A stretch of DNA of 16,121 nt from Mycogone perniciosa (lineage: Eukaryota; Ascomycota; Sordariomycetes; Hypocreales; Hypocreaceae), in assembly GCA_025331125.1 (NCBI GenBank), contig JAOALB010000337.1:1-16121 (forward strand). The letters run 5' to 3'. Within the stretch, counting starts at the first letter, position 1. Each line of letters starts with the position of its first letter. Below, piece by piece: positions 1 through 8,264 of this stretch. The translations under genes were made by a program, and so were the position numbers. The notes beneath the pieces were generated by a model, which worked only from the letters and a program-made list of their open reading frames with translations, was not told where the DNA came from and did no database searches.

Positions 1-68
1 GGGCACGTCAGTATCAAGTGCCGAAAGAAGGGTAGGAAAAGCCTGTGGAGCCGCCGGGACTGGCGCAG

Positions 69-547
69 AGATATGTACAGTAGCGGCCGAAACCAGTGTC
101 CGCCATTTGCGTATTTAGAAATTCTCTGGGCACGGACCAGACTGCTGCCTGCTGTAGCCACTACTATACAATAAAGCCTGGCAGGTTGTTCTCTAACATT
201 AGCCTAACAAAAGCCATTTATGGCTTTTTAATGCTAAAATTTGAGATTTTGATTCTTCTTATTCTCACAAGTCAGGAACAGCAACTTTAAAATACAGCAC
301 TTCTGGATCTAAAGGTTTTTCTACTATAAAGAGCCTAGAGCGACTTTCGGCAGTTTCTTGCCGTTCCCCTCTGTATAGCAATAGCGAAATTGTTCTTATA
401 TAATGTTAGGTAAACATTAATAAAGCACGGTTAGGCTGTGTTTATAGAAGTATCGACTACAGAAACCAGAGGTATGGTCTGTGCCTGGAAACTTTCTATA
501 TATACAAAATGCGGACACTCATTTCGGCTTCTACTGTACCTTTAGCT
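69..547. repeat. Diverged inverted repeat (foldback-type element)
   Basis: The reverse complement of about 69-200 aligns with about 400-547 on the plus strand. Shared landmarks in the same order are a CTACAG block, GGTC(C/T)GTGCC, TTTCTA, then CGGACAC, TTTCGGC and CTACTGTAC. Identity over the clearest 90 bases is about 70 percent by eye. The right arm is more T-rich, with several C-to-T differences (for example GGTCCGTGCCC against GGTCTGTGCCT), which fits RIP on one arm. The spacer of about 200 bases is AT-rich and shows no coding sequence. It may be a foldback or MITE-like element, or two inverted copies of one longer repeat. The 64-codon open frame inside it has no gene-like features. No target duplication was found. 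Confidence 0.5.
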
Positions 548-695
548 AATGCATTATATTTATATTATCCAACGAGCATACTTATAAGAGCTATTCGAAC
601 TTAACTTTCCAATATGGCTATGGCCCGCCTAGGGATAGCCTTATGATATGGAATGCTCGCTTATATAGTCTTGCGCAGACTTGAGACTCAACGCC
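548..695. other. AT-rich spacer, no gene seen
   Basis: AT-rich sequence between the inverted repeat and the 3' end of the GST pseudogene. I see no coding or RNA feature in it. Confidence 0.5.
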
Positions 696-1535
696 TTATT
701 TTACCTCGGCGTATGTCTCCAGCGCGTCATGCAGCCGCCCAAAAACACCGCTATGCCAGCGTCTCACCTCCTCCCACTCCGGCTTGGGCAAAGTCACCTG
801 TGCTATCCGCAACCAGATGCCGACAATTAAATCCGTATAGCTGGCCCGCTGCCCTAGCAGAAAAGGCCCGTCGGTATTCTCGAGGAACGGCTTGGCCAGA
901 TCGCCCAGTATGCCCCGACAGGATTCCGTGACCTTCTCGAGCGCCTTGCCGGTCAAGGCGAAATCATCCTAAGAGGTGACGCCGGCACGACGGACGAATT
1001 CGGCCTTGGTTTCCTCAGTGATGGCCGGATCAAGCGGCAGTCCGTCAACCATGAGCGGAACGTGGGTGCTGAAGGCCGCATTAACGTTTGTATTGAAACG
1101 GGCATACTCGGGAAAGCCACCATCTCCGCGCTCCGACAGGCGCAGAAGCCGAAAGTCTGCACAAAGGTATAGTCGAGGGTCTGGGCTGGGAACAAGTCGC
1201 TGGCGCCCGAGTCGGGATATGTGCGCTGCAGGTGGACGGCGATATCGAAGGAGTCGCCGACAGTGGCGTCCGTGGCAGTATCTTGGATCACAGGGAGGGT
1301 GTAGAAGTCAGTGCCGTCGGCAAACTTGTGAGTGGCAGGCTCGGTAAGGCCGCGGCGCACTATCGAGATGTCGGGCATGCCCACCCACGACGTCGAGTAC
1401 GGAACGCCCTTGAAGTTGAGCGCAAGCCGGCTCTTCCACGGGTTTGGCGAGCAGCACGATTCCGCTACGGGGGGCCTGTGGGCGATGTCGTAGAGGGCAA
1501 TGACGCCCGAGGAGGTCGTGGTCGTGGTCGTGGTC
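696..1535 (-). pseudogene. Glutathione S-transferase pseudogene (fungal, etherase/UstS-like type)
   Basis: Read on the minus strand, the N-terminal part gives a thioredoxin-like GST domain: IALYDIA, then SPNPWKSRLALNFKGVPY (the family's S-P-N-P-W-K motif), then WVGMPDIS, FADGTDFYTLPVI and DSFDIAVHLQ. A frameshift near 1141-1155 moves the reading one frame over into EYARFNTNVNAAFSTHVPL and AEFVRRAGVTS. An in-frame TAG at 969-971 then stands where the family has Trp (S-W-D-D). The C-terminal helical domain continues intact (GPFLLGQRASYTDLIVGIWL, then EWEEVRRWHSGVFGRLHDAL) to a natural-looking end at AEVK and TAA (696-698). The total, about 270 codons, fits these proteins. No ATG is found at the expected start; an in-frame ACG (1517-1519) lies within a short hexamer repeat. 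The TAG is a TGG-to-TAG change, RIP-compatible. Such enzymes conjugate glutathione to electrophiles or cleave ethers, often inside secondary-metabolite clusters; no cluster partner is visible here. The family call is from memory of related sequences. Confidence 0.85.
1514..1535. repeat. GGTCGT hexamer tandem repeat at the GST start
   Basis: About 3.7 copies of GGTCGT on the plus strand, which is a run of Thr codons (ACC ACG) in the GST frame on the minus strand. It sits exactly where the start codon is expected. An expansion here, or an ATG-to-ACG change, may have removed the start. Confidence 0.7.
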
Positions 1536-1831
1536 TTCGCTATAGCAAATAACAGGTAAGTGAGTATATATTAAGCAGATCTCGTGGTTTTTGCGTGGCG
1601 AGCTAAACGAATACTTACTGGGGAATCTGTGTATCGGGTGAAGTTAGGCACGTAATGAGGCCTATCCCCCGCAACGCAGGCATGTAAACTACGCAGTCCA
1701 CTGCATATATCAGGGGGGTAGACCCTATTAGTAGCGCCGGCAGTTGTTATAGGCTGATTTGTGTAAGTAAGGAACTAAGCCATGCCCTAGTTTGGTTATC
1801 CCTGCATATGCGACTGATGCGGCACATTAAC
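1536..1831. other. Upstream region of the GST relic, no gene seen
   Basis: This faces the 5' side of the GST pseudogene. On the minus strand a GTAAGT donor-like site (about 1613-1618) and a TAG acceptor-like site (about 1540) could bound a leader intron, but nothing upstream supports an exon. Otherwise no feature is seen. Confidence 0.35.
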
Positions 1832-2029
1832 TGTGACGGATAAACCGAGGTTCGTGGGTTTATATTGGCAGAGAGGTTAGGGATAAATACTGAGCAGGGT
1901 TATGTAGTCACTATCTTATAGAACTGGTGGATTCAGGTAAATAACTATATTAACGACTGTTTAAATCACTATACGAAATGAGTGACAAGCCAGTTGTATA
2001 TTTACAAAGGAAATTTCCTTGATCATCAG

Positions 2030-2484
2030 AAGACGTAACTACTTCTTTCATGATTTTGTGTCCTCAATTATCTAGATATTTTGTTGGGACTAACTGACAT
2101 GCCCAACACACATGGATCTTTTCTTTTTAGCTATAAAAGATAAGCAAGTAGTCTTAGTTTAATACACATCAACATTTTTCTCCTTCAACTCTTTAACCCT
2201 AACCTATCAGTTATAGGCTCTAGAAACCTACGGAGCCAGAGATTGTTCAATCTGGCTGTCGGCATCATGATCAAATGATCTCCAGTGTCTTTTATGTATT
2301 ATCTCCAGCCGCTTCATGGTTCTATTAGCCGTGCTACCGCACGCCCTACCTATAAGTTCGCTTGGGTGTGGTTTGTGTGTGCGTGTGCGTGTGTGTGTGC
2401 ATACATTTCCCTCTCGACAAAGTATATTATCGATCACTAGGTGATCTGGTATATGCTTCAATGATTGCTTCTTTTGAACATCGG
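2030..2484. mobile_element. Insertion within LTR-like copy A (possibly Ty1/copia-LTR-like)
   Basis: This segment interrupts the alignment between the two LTR-like copies. It contains TGTTGGG (2082-2088), a start common in copia-type LTRs, with an inverted CCCAACA at 2102-2108, a TATA-like CTATAAAAG near 2132 and a CT-rich stretch. A GT-rich microsatellite lies near its right end. No coding sequence is recognised; a 77-codon frame on the minus strand is mostly the microsatellite read as Thr-His/Arg. Boundaries are approximate, and the copia idea is weak. Confidence 0.3.
2374..2400. repeat. (TG)n microsatellite with GC interruptions
   Basis: TG dinucleotides interrupted by two GTGCGT units. 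It is a simple repeat with no evident function. Confidence 0.85.
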
Positions 2485-2566
2485 ATTAGTCCGTTGGTCC
2501 TATATTGATCCATGGTACATACCGTCCGAGACCCTTTATACGGCCATAGGAGTATCGGGTTATAAC

Positions 2567-3198
2567 AATATCGTACACCCTCACCTATTCAGTCTCCCGC
2601 GCTGCTCGCAATCCGGGCGATGGTCATAATGGAAATCCCGATGACGGCGGTCCAGTGATTTCTAATGGCGCAGACGGTGTGTGAGCTGATACAACCGTTC
2701 GCTAATGAGGGTAGACAGAATCGAGCCGATTGCATGACTCCCTAACTGTGGTTAACATCTATGAAGGAACTGTGCGATCCTTCAATCGGGAAGCCTCTAC
2801 GATGGTGTCCAGGCCTCGTCGATGCGAATGTTTCATTGCTGAATGCTGCCATCTCTGCGCAGTTGTTGTTGTAAGGGTGGTGGCTCTTGTTGTCCCCATC
2901 AAAGCGAGTGAAACATCAGTCTATATCAATCCTTTCAATGTTTCTAATAAGATTGACCGCGATTGATGGTAATAAATCAGAACATCAAATCCAGTTATAT
3001 GGGTTGACAAGAATATACAGCAAAAGTACACTACACTACTAGTACTACCACTATTCAGAGACCCACTGACCTGCGCCCTACGCCTTACTGTCGTCGTCGA
3101 CCCACACTTTACAAACTTGTGCAAAACTTGAGCCAGAAGCAAGCAACCAACTTGTTGCTGAACATTGCCAACCAAGATTCTATCTCAGTTTCCTCAAC
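2567..3198. other. Spacer and 5' leader of the homeobox gene; possible transporter remnant
   Basis: On the minus strand about 2600-2745 gives short hydrophobic stretches in two frames (AIGSILSTLISERLYQLT in one, WTAVIGISIMTIARIASSAG in the next). They resemble the end of a major-facilitator transporter, but they are too short to assign. The last 130 bases before 3199 are a C/T-rich, TATA-less leader ending in a good start context (TCAACATGG), consistent with a fungal gene start. Confidence 0.25.
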
Positions 3199-3521
3199 AT
3201 GGAGATACCGGAAAACCATCTAAGCGAGGCAAGCGTTGGCACAGTTGATAATCACAGTTTCTACTGGGATATGGAAGACTGGGGGCCAGGCCTGACCTCC
3301 GGAGCTGTCGGAGAATCGTCGCAATACGGGCACACAGCAAGCCCGCGTCCCGAGAACACTTCTTTAGCTACATTAGAGAGTCTTCAGCTCGCAATGGGCA
3401 CGATACAAGATACACCGGTCTAATTTTCAGAAGGCCATGGGAATGCAGTTGCCTCAAACAACCCGTCCGCGGATTCTCGCCACGAGCCAGGATCCGACCG
3501 CTTATCACGTAAGACTCCGTC

Positions 3522-3665
3522 AGGATCCTGAGGCGCTGGTACGCAACAAACAAGCATTATTTATACCCCAGTAAAGAGGCGAAAGAGACTCTGAGTAGCG
3601 TGACTGGTCTTGAAATGACACAGATTACCACCTGGTTCGCGAACGCAAGGAGGCGTGCGAAAGCA
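3522..3665 (+). other. TALE/KN homeodomain segment of the pseudogene
   Basis: One uninterrupted 48-codon stretch with the hallmark three-residue loop region (KHYLYPSKEAKE; families usually have P-Y-P, here L-Y-P) and the recognition helix WFANARRR, with the Trp, Phe, Asn and Arg that define homeodomains. The frame is lost just upstream (one base missing near 3521). It reopens into a Ser/Pro-rich linker broken by TAA at 3777. Confidence 0.9.
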
Positions 3666-4111
3666 GCTGCAGCAACTACTCGGCCATCTTCCACATATAG
3701 CGAGCAGCCTCCAGCGGGTATAGATATCCCCCCGCGACATCCGACTCCGGGAATCTTTGAGAGTATGAATCCTCTTTAAAGATGGGCCAACTCGCCTCCG
3801 GAAGACGAGCCAGCCTCCGCGTCAGCCATCTCAAGGGCCATAATGCAGCAGACCCTGCTTTGGAACCACAGACCTACGCTTCCCCCGCTCCAAGGTGCTC
3901 TGGCGGCAATTCAAGCGCATCATTGAGCAACCGGTACTCCGCTAGCAGATATCATGAACTGTCGAGCGATGGTTCTATCGCCTCTACACACTCCTCAGCC
4001 AGCGGAATAGCTCCATCAACCTTTCCGATTCTTCGTCCTAATCTAAGATGCCGACGCCGTAGAAGACAAGCCATTCAACACCGACAAGAGCCTCCTTAAC
4101 AGTCAAAAGGG

Positions 4112-4546
4112 CTTTTCCAATGCATATTCTGCACCAACGAGTTCAGAACTAAATACGATTGGCAACGATACGAGAAAGCATGGCACCTGCCGTTGGATCG
4201 CTGGGTTTGTGCACTAACTGGACCACTTTCTCTGCATCCAGAGACAAACGCCTTGATGTGCGTCTTCTGTGTTAAGGAGAGCCCAGATGCGGCGCACATT
4301 GAGTCGCACAATTTCTCTCTGTGCAACAGGAGAAAGGAGGGGAGGACATTTTATAGGAAAGACCACTTGATGCAGTATCTCTAACTCGTTCATTACGTCA
4401 GCATCCCCGGACATAGCTTTGTTTCATGGAAAGTATCTGCACCTCAGATCCGATCGCGATGCGGCTTTTGCGGCTGTTGCCTAGATGACTAGTCGATAAG
4501 AGTTGAACATTTAGGGGAATATTTCAGGACTGGAAGCATGATAGAA
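4112..4546 (+). other. C2H2-type zinc-finger block of the pseudogene
   Basis: It is one frame interrupted by TAA 4382 and TAG 4490. Finger 1 is C-x2-C-x12-Y-x4-H: the Tyr codon TAC at 4169-4171 replaces the expected His. Later fingers keep CVFC, HIESHN and CGFC, but the second His is again Tyr in DHLMQYL (TAT 4376-4378) and EHLGEYF (TAT 4520-4522). CAC/CAT to TAC/TAT is a CpA-to-TpA change, so the same mutational process that made the stops also removed zinc ligands. Confidence 0.8.
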
Positions 4547-5415
4547 AACTGGCGAGGCGACTGGGGATTTGAGCCCTCTATTATATTATCACTTAAAAGC
4601 GCGCTTCTCCTTATAAGATTAAAGCAGCGTGCGACAACTCTTGCTAGCATAAACGCACAGCTGACTCGGCTTTGCAGATTTGATTCATTATGAAAGGAAT
4701 TCTCTATTACCATATAAGGCTGGTAAGGCTACGCTATGGACACTGAGCACCGCGTATGAGCTTTTAAAGATGGAACTTTAGTATTGGATTATTGACTAGA
4801 TGGACGACATTGGTCGGACCCCAAGCGACTCCCAAATACAAGAAGCATGTCGAATTATTCTCAGTGCAGATCTCTTGTCGAGCAATGGCGCGGGAGATGC
4901 TTTATTATGGTTGCGGGATCTTGCAATGTCCTTAAACAGAAATCATGCAGAGTGCGATGTTTCAAACAGTAGGTGGTCAGGCCGAGAGTCGATTATCCAG
5001 CCTTCGAATCAGTGGAAAAGACAATATATTTCAGAATTGCAACGTCGAGAGTCAATTGCAAGACTTCTACGTGGATGGAATGCTTCATAGACGTCCAATT
5101 TCAGATAGCCAACTTCAGTCCGAAGCAGCCCGAATCATTTGTCTGACTGAAGAGCTGGCCAACGCGCCATCAGAGGTTGTAGCCAGTTGGCTTTTGCGCT
5201 TGATATCTAGCTGTACAGAATAGCTAGGACAGTTCAAGCAAGGGGCCGCTAGGTCAATGTCTCCAGAGTCGGGTGGGCTCCCTCGCTCACTCGAAACCTG
5301 ATTTCCTTTGTGCCAGACTTACGGTGAGCATGACAATGAGCCCATTGCTAGTCTGCAAAACGGTAGCTATGGGCGCGCTTCTGTGGACCAGGCTGGCTTT
5401 TTCCTGGATCTATCT

Positions 5416-5448
5416 GGTGGTATGGGTGGTATGGGTGGTATGGGCGGT
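5416..5448 (+). repeat. GGTGGTATG tandem repeat (Gly-Gly-Met linker)
   Basis: Three and a half copies of a 9-base unit encode GGMGGMGGMGG in the transcription factor pseudogene. It is an in-frame flexible linker between the middle and C-terminal regions. Confidence 0.85.
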
Positions 5449-5789
5449 TTCGATGAGTTGGATCTAGTAATGGAACATGCTCCAGTTGATCCGCCAAATC
5501 CAGAAGATGAAAGATCATCTTTTGCGCAATATCCTAGAGCCAGCCTCCCAACCCAGATCCCAGATCCAGAATTACCACGGCTGGGTAATATCACGTCCAC
5601 CCCGAGTCCCGGGCCATTAACTTCTACCAAGCGGCCACCTTACTTTCCAAATGACGGAAATGCTTATCGCCGCCTTGCTCGCGACTTGGCTCGGTTTGTT
5701 GCATTGGCAATGTCTGAAAAGAATCCTAATAAGCATGTTCCTATGGACGAAGAAATCAAGTACTAAGCTCGGTGGCTAGAGTTTGACGA

Positions 5790-5841
5790 GTAAGTGCCTT
5801 TAAAGTTTTTAAAAGGAAAGCTTTTAATAGATTGGCCATAG
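5790..5841 (+). other. Spliceosomal intron near the 3' end of the homeobox pseudogene
   Basis: The donor is GTAAGT and the acceptor ATAG, 52 bases, typical for filamentous fungi. Splicing joins GA to T within an Asp codon and restores the conserved run F-D-D-D-D-P-W-N. This confirms both the intron and the direction of the gene. Confidence 0.85.
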
Positions 5842-5977
5842 TGATGATCCTTGGAACTAGACAGCAGCCGACAATCCTGAGTGGCTACTGAGGTTTAAGC
5901 GTGATGTTAGACTCCTACCTCCAGATTCCGGCCCGAGCTTAGGCCTGGTTCAAAGAATGATACCCAAACTGCATTGA

Positions 5978-6688
5978 TTACTCCATGATTCATCAAATCC
6001 TATCCTATCCTGATAAGGAAGGCTGGGCAGTGGGCTAGCTGGGTCAATCGCTAATCTCATGTAGGTCTTGGCCTTTGGTATGAATAAGTGGTGTCTCTGC
6101 GATTTGTATACTAGTACAGTTACTAAATCAAGCATAATTGTTAAACTTTATTAATTAATTAAGTGAATTGTCTTGAAAATTGATATAACAGAGAGGTTCT
6201 AATGAAAGTCTCCGGCTTATAATAGGCTTAATACTTCTTCACTAATTGATATACTTATTCCTATTGTTCTTTTCAAGGTGAAATACTATATATATACACA
6301 CCACGCAAGCAAACCCGCAAGGAAACTATAAATAGACGTGTGGTAGCACGGCCGATCGGACTATAAAGCTTAGGTAACGGGTAAAAGAGGCTGCGGCACT
6401 ACTTAATTATGATTCCGATAGCAGGAAGAGGTGTATATTGGGCTGACAGCTCTCGTTTAATCGTCATAAATGCAACTAGGGGTTAAGAATCGGTGGAGAA
6501 GAAAGGTTATTGTGTAAATCTATTTGAAAGCAAGTAATCCTAATATGGTAGTTCGTAAATGTGGGAACTACGTAGGTCCGTATTCGGCAACTGCTATATT
6601 CAGCAAAAGAAAACGGGCTGGGACAGGAATGACGAATATTCCTGACAAAGCATTAAATGCTTAACAGGGAGATTAAGTCACAACTTCC
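5978..6688. other. AT-rich spacer, no gene seen
   Basis: Low-GC sequence with many stops in every frame. Small inverted repeats occur (GTAGTTC/GAACTAC near 6548-6571, CAGGAAT/ATTCCTG near 6624-6644), but none makes a convincing element. Confidence 0.5.
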
Positions 6689-6778
6689 TATAAATATCTT
6701 TCTCTTCTACATCTTAGCTTTACGGATAATCTTCTCTATTCCAACACTAAACAATTGTAAATGCTCGCGTCACGCAAA
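6689..6778 (+). promoter_or_regulatory. Fungal-type core promoter: TATA box and CT-rich leader
   Basis: TATAAATA (6689-6696) is followed by a pyrimidine-rich stretch and an A-rich start context (CGCAAAATG). The TATA lies about 90 bases before the ATG at 6779. This is the usual spacing for an expressed fungal gene and suggests the decayed frame downstream was once transcribed. Confidence 0.45.
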
Positions 6779-7453
6779 ATGAAGCTAGCTCCTATTGTAT
6801 CGGTTTTCGGCTTGGTCTTCGGAGGCACCTCCCAGGCTCCCCCTGACAATGAGGAGACAATTTTACTCATGAGTTTCCTCACCCATTACTCAAAAACAGC
6901 TAACTAACAGAACCTTTTTCCAATCATACATCAATGGATACGGAATCAGAAAATGGCCTACGCGAAAACCTCCCAGACCGTTTATGGTATTTGATCACCC
7001 TACTGCCCTGAACGCAACCTAGATATTTAGTGGGCACCCTTAAACGCGAATGGCACCAGCCCAGTATTCTGGATGAAAACCAAACTATTCGACTTATTGA
7101 ACACATCTAGTGGAAGCAACACGGTAGACGACACAGGCGCTAGTGGCACTTTAGAGCAGTGCTTTTCTCTTATATCAGGTTTTCCTAAAAAAAATAGGTG
7201 CAGTGGATTGGAGATATCCGATTGCTTTAATCCATTTGCATCTACCTATTACAGTAATGAATCTGGATTCAATGCACAAAAGGTTACGATCCCTACATCC
7301 ACGACTACGGATATTTTTGTTCCTTATTATGTAAGGGGTTGCCCTACTCGCAGCCCACCTCCGACAACCTTGGGATTTGTTGGATGCCTTAAGAGAGTTG
7401 GCTATATAAACTCTGTCATGGTTTGTTATTGTCTTAGGCATCCTGCTCCCTAA
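6779..7453 (+). pseudogene. Remnant of an unrecognised secreted-protein gene
   Basis: The ATG at 6779 opens a 42-codon frame starting MKLAPIVSVFGLVFGGTSQA, a good signal peptide (basic start, hydrophobic core, small residues before a likely cut after SQA). It ends at TAA 6905-6907. A branch-site-like GCTAAC and ACAG acceptor lie at 6899-6910, but no good donor is placed to use them. Further on, 7073-7453 is a 126-codon frame with seven cysteines and Ser/Thr/Pro-rich stretches; between them are broken frames. I infer that these are parts of one decayed gene, but this is not shown. No family is recognised. Confidence 0.35.
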
Positions 7454-7557
7454 TTGGGCAACTTTATAGAGAAAAGTAGTAGGAGGAAAACCTCATAGGG
7501 ATTCGAGAGTAATCAAGCTGTTAAACTCTCGAGATAATATATTGTGAGTAGTGCTAT
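7454..7557. other. Spacer, no gene seen
   Basis: Short AT-rich segment with a small inverted repeat (ACTCTCGA region near 7505-7533). Nothing else is seen. Confidence 0.3.
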
Positions 7558-7847
7558 GCACACAGATAGAAATTGATATTTGCACAGATGATTTATGCAC
7601 CACCCGCGAACATCTCCCCACAGCTCATTACACCACATAACTGAAATACTGCACTAATAGGTCTTCAGTACGGAGTATCCCTTCTATCTGCTCTATACAA
7701 AATCTCCTTAAGCCGGCTATTCTTTCGGCCGTGTTGTCGGCATAATTTCATCAAATTCATCTTTAATCCCTAGGTCGCCCTTACTCTCTCCCCGTGACTG
7801 CTGTATTTGCTCTATAACCTTTAAAAATGTAATGTAAGATCAACTCT

Positions 7848-7863
7848 ATCTACGCTGCTGCTG
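7848..7863. repeat. SINE target-site duplication, left copy
   Basis: ATCTACGCTGCTGCTG, identical to 8265-8280. Part of it is CTG repeat, but the ATCTACG portion is not low-complexity. Confidence 0.75.
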
Positions 7864-7871
7864 GGGCTGTG

Positions 7872-7928
7872 TGGCGCAGTGGTCAAGCTCACAGGTCTCT
7901 TAGAGAGAAAAGTCGCAGGTTCGAATCC
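7872..7928 (+). promoter_or_regulatory. Internal RNA polymerase III promoter (A box and B box)
   Basis: The A box (7872-7882) fits TRGYNNARNNG at every position. The B box (7918-7928) fits GGTTCGANTCC exactly. The 35-base gap is within the tRNA range. The first downstream T-run of five (8066-8070) and the T6 at 8086-8091 could end transcripts of about 200-230 bases. Confidence 0.7.
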
Positions 7929-8070
7929 TGCCAGCCTCCCTACAAATAGACCAATAAAGCAAGCCTCGGCTTGTGACAACACTAAGCTAAAGAGACCCCT
8001 CTCTAAGTCCCTTGGCAGTTATTGCATAGCTATTAGCTAGCGCAATAAGAAAACACAAAACTAGGTTTTT

Positions 8071-8091
8071 CCCCTTCTTGAGGGGTTTTTT
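8071..8091 (+). terminator. Hairpin followed by T6 inside the SINE body
   Basis: CCCCT, a 5-base loop and AGGGG form a short stem followed by TTTTTT. For RNA polymerase III the T-run alone is enough to stop transcription. This is inferred from sequence only. Confidence 0.35.
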
Positions 8092-8264
8092 CCCTTATAT
8101 TAGCTTGCTGATATAAAAATTATGTATCTTTCCTTTGTAAATTGAAAACTCAGCGAACAGCGACGTTAGTCGCCGGCTCCTGACGTCCTATTGCCACATA
8201 AGGAATTTGTGTAACTAAGTTACTTAGTGGACGTAAATAATAATAAAAAAAAAAAAAACAAACA

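Larger units (their letters stand above)
1832..2566. mobile_element. LTR-like dispersed repeat, copy A (RIP-marked, with internal insertion)
   Basis: It begins TGTGACGGA and then matches copy B (10732-11132) through ACCGAGG, GCAGAGAGGT, CTGAGCAG, GGTTCAGGT-type and TTAACGACTGT blocks over about 170 bases. Homology resumes near 2484 and runs through GGTACATACCGTCC and GACCCTTTATACGGCCATA. Homology starts exactly at a TG, and the unit is a few hundred bases long, as expected of a solo LTR; the terminal CA and target duplication could not be fixed. About 450 bases (roughly 2030-2484) are absent from copy B and look like an insertion. Most differences from copy B are TpG-to-TpA or CpA-to-TpA in this copy. 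Assignment to Ty3/gypsy is only a guess. Confidence 0.55.
3199..5977 (+). pseudogene. Homeobox (TALE/KN) plus C2H2 zinc-finger transcription factor pseudogene
   Basis: This was a DNA-binding nuclear regulator of about 900 residues. In order it has: an N-terminal acidic region from ATG 3199; a TALE homeodomain (ILRRWYATNK, then YPSKEAK, then ITTWFANARRR); a Ser-rich and poly-Arg linker; fungal C2H2 fingers (FQCIFC, YDWQRYEK, CVFC, HIESHNFSLC, RTFYRKDHL, SRCGFCG, GDWGFEPS); and a C-terminal region with three related segments ending DDDPWN-TAADNPEWLLRFKRDV. The last part is joined across a 52-base intron. In-frame stops lie at 3421, 3777, 4097, 4382, 4490, 4691, 4779, 4797, 5221, 5299, 5764 and 5858. 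Frame changes fall near 3521, between about 3880 and 3930, between 4693 and 4755, and near 4940-4975. Most stops are explained by CAA/CAG or TGG codons changed by C-to-T or G-to-A in CpA/TpG context, the RIP signature. The final TGA at 5975 may not be the native end. The family is known in Aspergillus-like fungi as putative homeobox/C2H2 regulators; targets are unknown. Confidence 0.9.
7864..8264 (+). mobile_element. tRNA-derived SINE with A-rich tail
   Basis: A 401-base insertion flanked by an exact 16-bp direct repeat, ATCTACGCTGCTGCTG, at 7848-7863 and 8265-8280. The 5' head (about 7863-7939) is tRNA-related. It has an A box TGGCGCAGTGG at 7872-7882 and a B box GGTTCGAATCC at 7918-7928, both fitting RNA polymerase III consensus. 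It also has a perfect 5-bp T-stem with a 7-base loop, and a 7-bp acceptor stem with one G-U pair. The anticodon arm is poor, so it is not a working tRNA. A unique body of about 290 bases follows, then an (AAT)n/A14 tail (8236-8264). Head, body, tail and target duplication are the full set of SINE hallmarks. It would depend on a LINE for mobilisation; whether it uses the LINE at the window end is unknown. Confidence 0.8.

Noticed and set aside
2190..2202. Telomere-like AACCCTAACC
   Set aside because: Only about two imperfect units; no array.
2228..2461. 77-codon minus-strand frame
   Set aside because: Largely the GT microsatellite read as Thr/His/Arg repeats.
5367..5630. 87-codon minus-strand frame with Pro-Pro-Ile repeats
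   Set aside because: Shadow of the Gly-Gly-Met linker of the homeobox pseudogene on the opposite strand.
7863..7939. Functional tRNA gene, possibly Leu(UAG)
   Set aside because: The T-arm and acceptor stem are good, but the anticodon stem pairs poorly, there is no long variable arm as Leu needs, and the segment is the head of a tailed, target-duplicated insertion.
8071..8091. Bacterial-style intrinsic terminator
   Set aside because: The window is clearly fungal (introns, fungal families). The T-run is better read as a Pol III stop.
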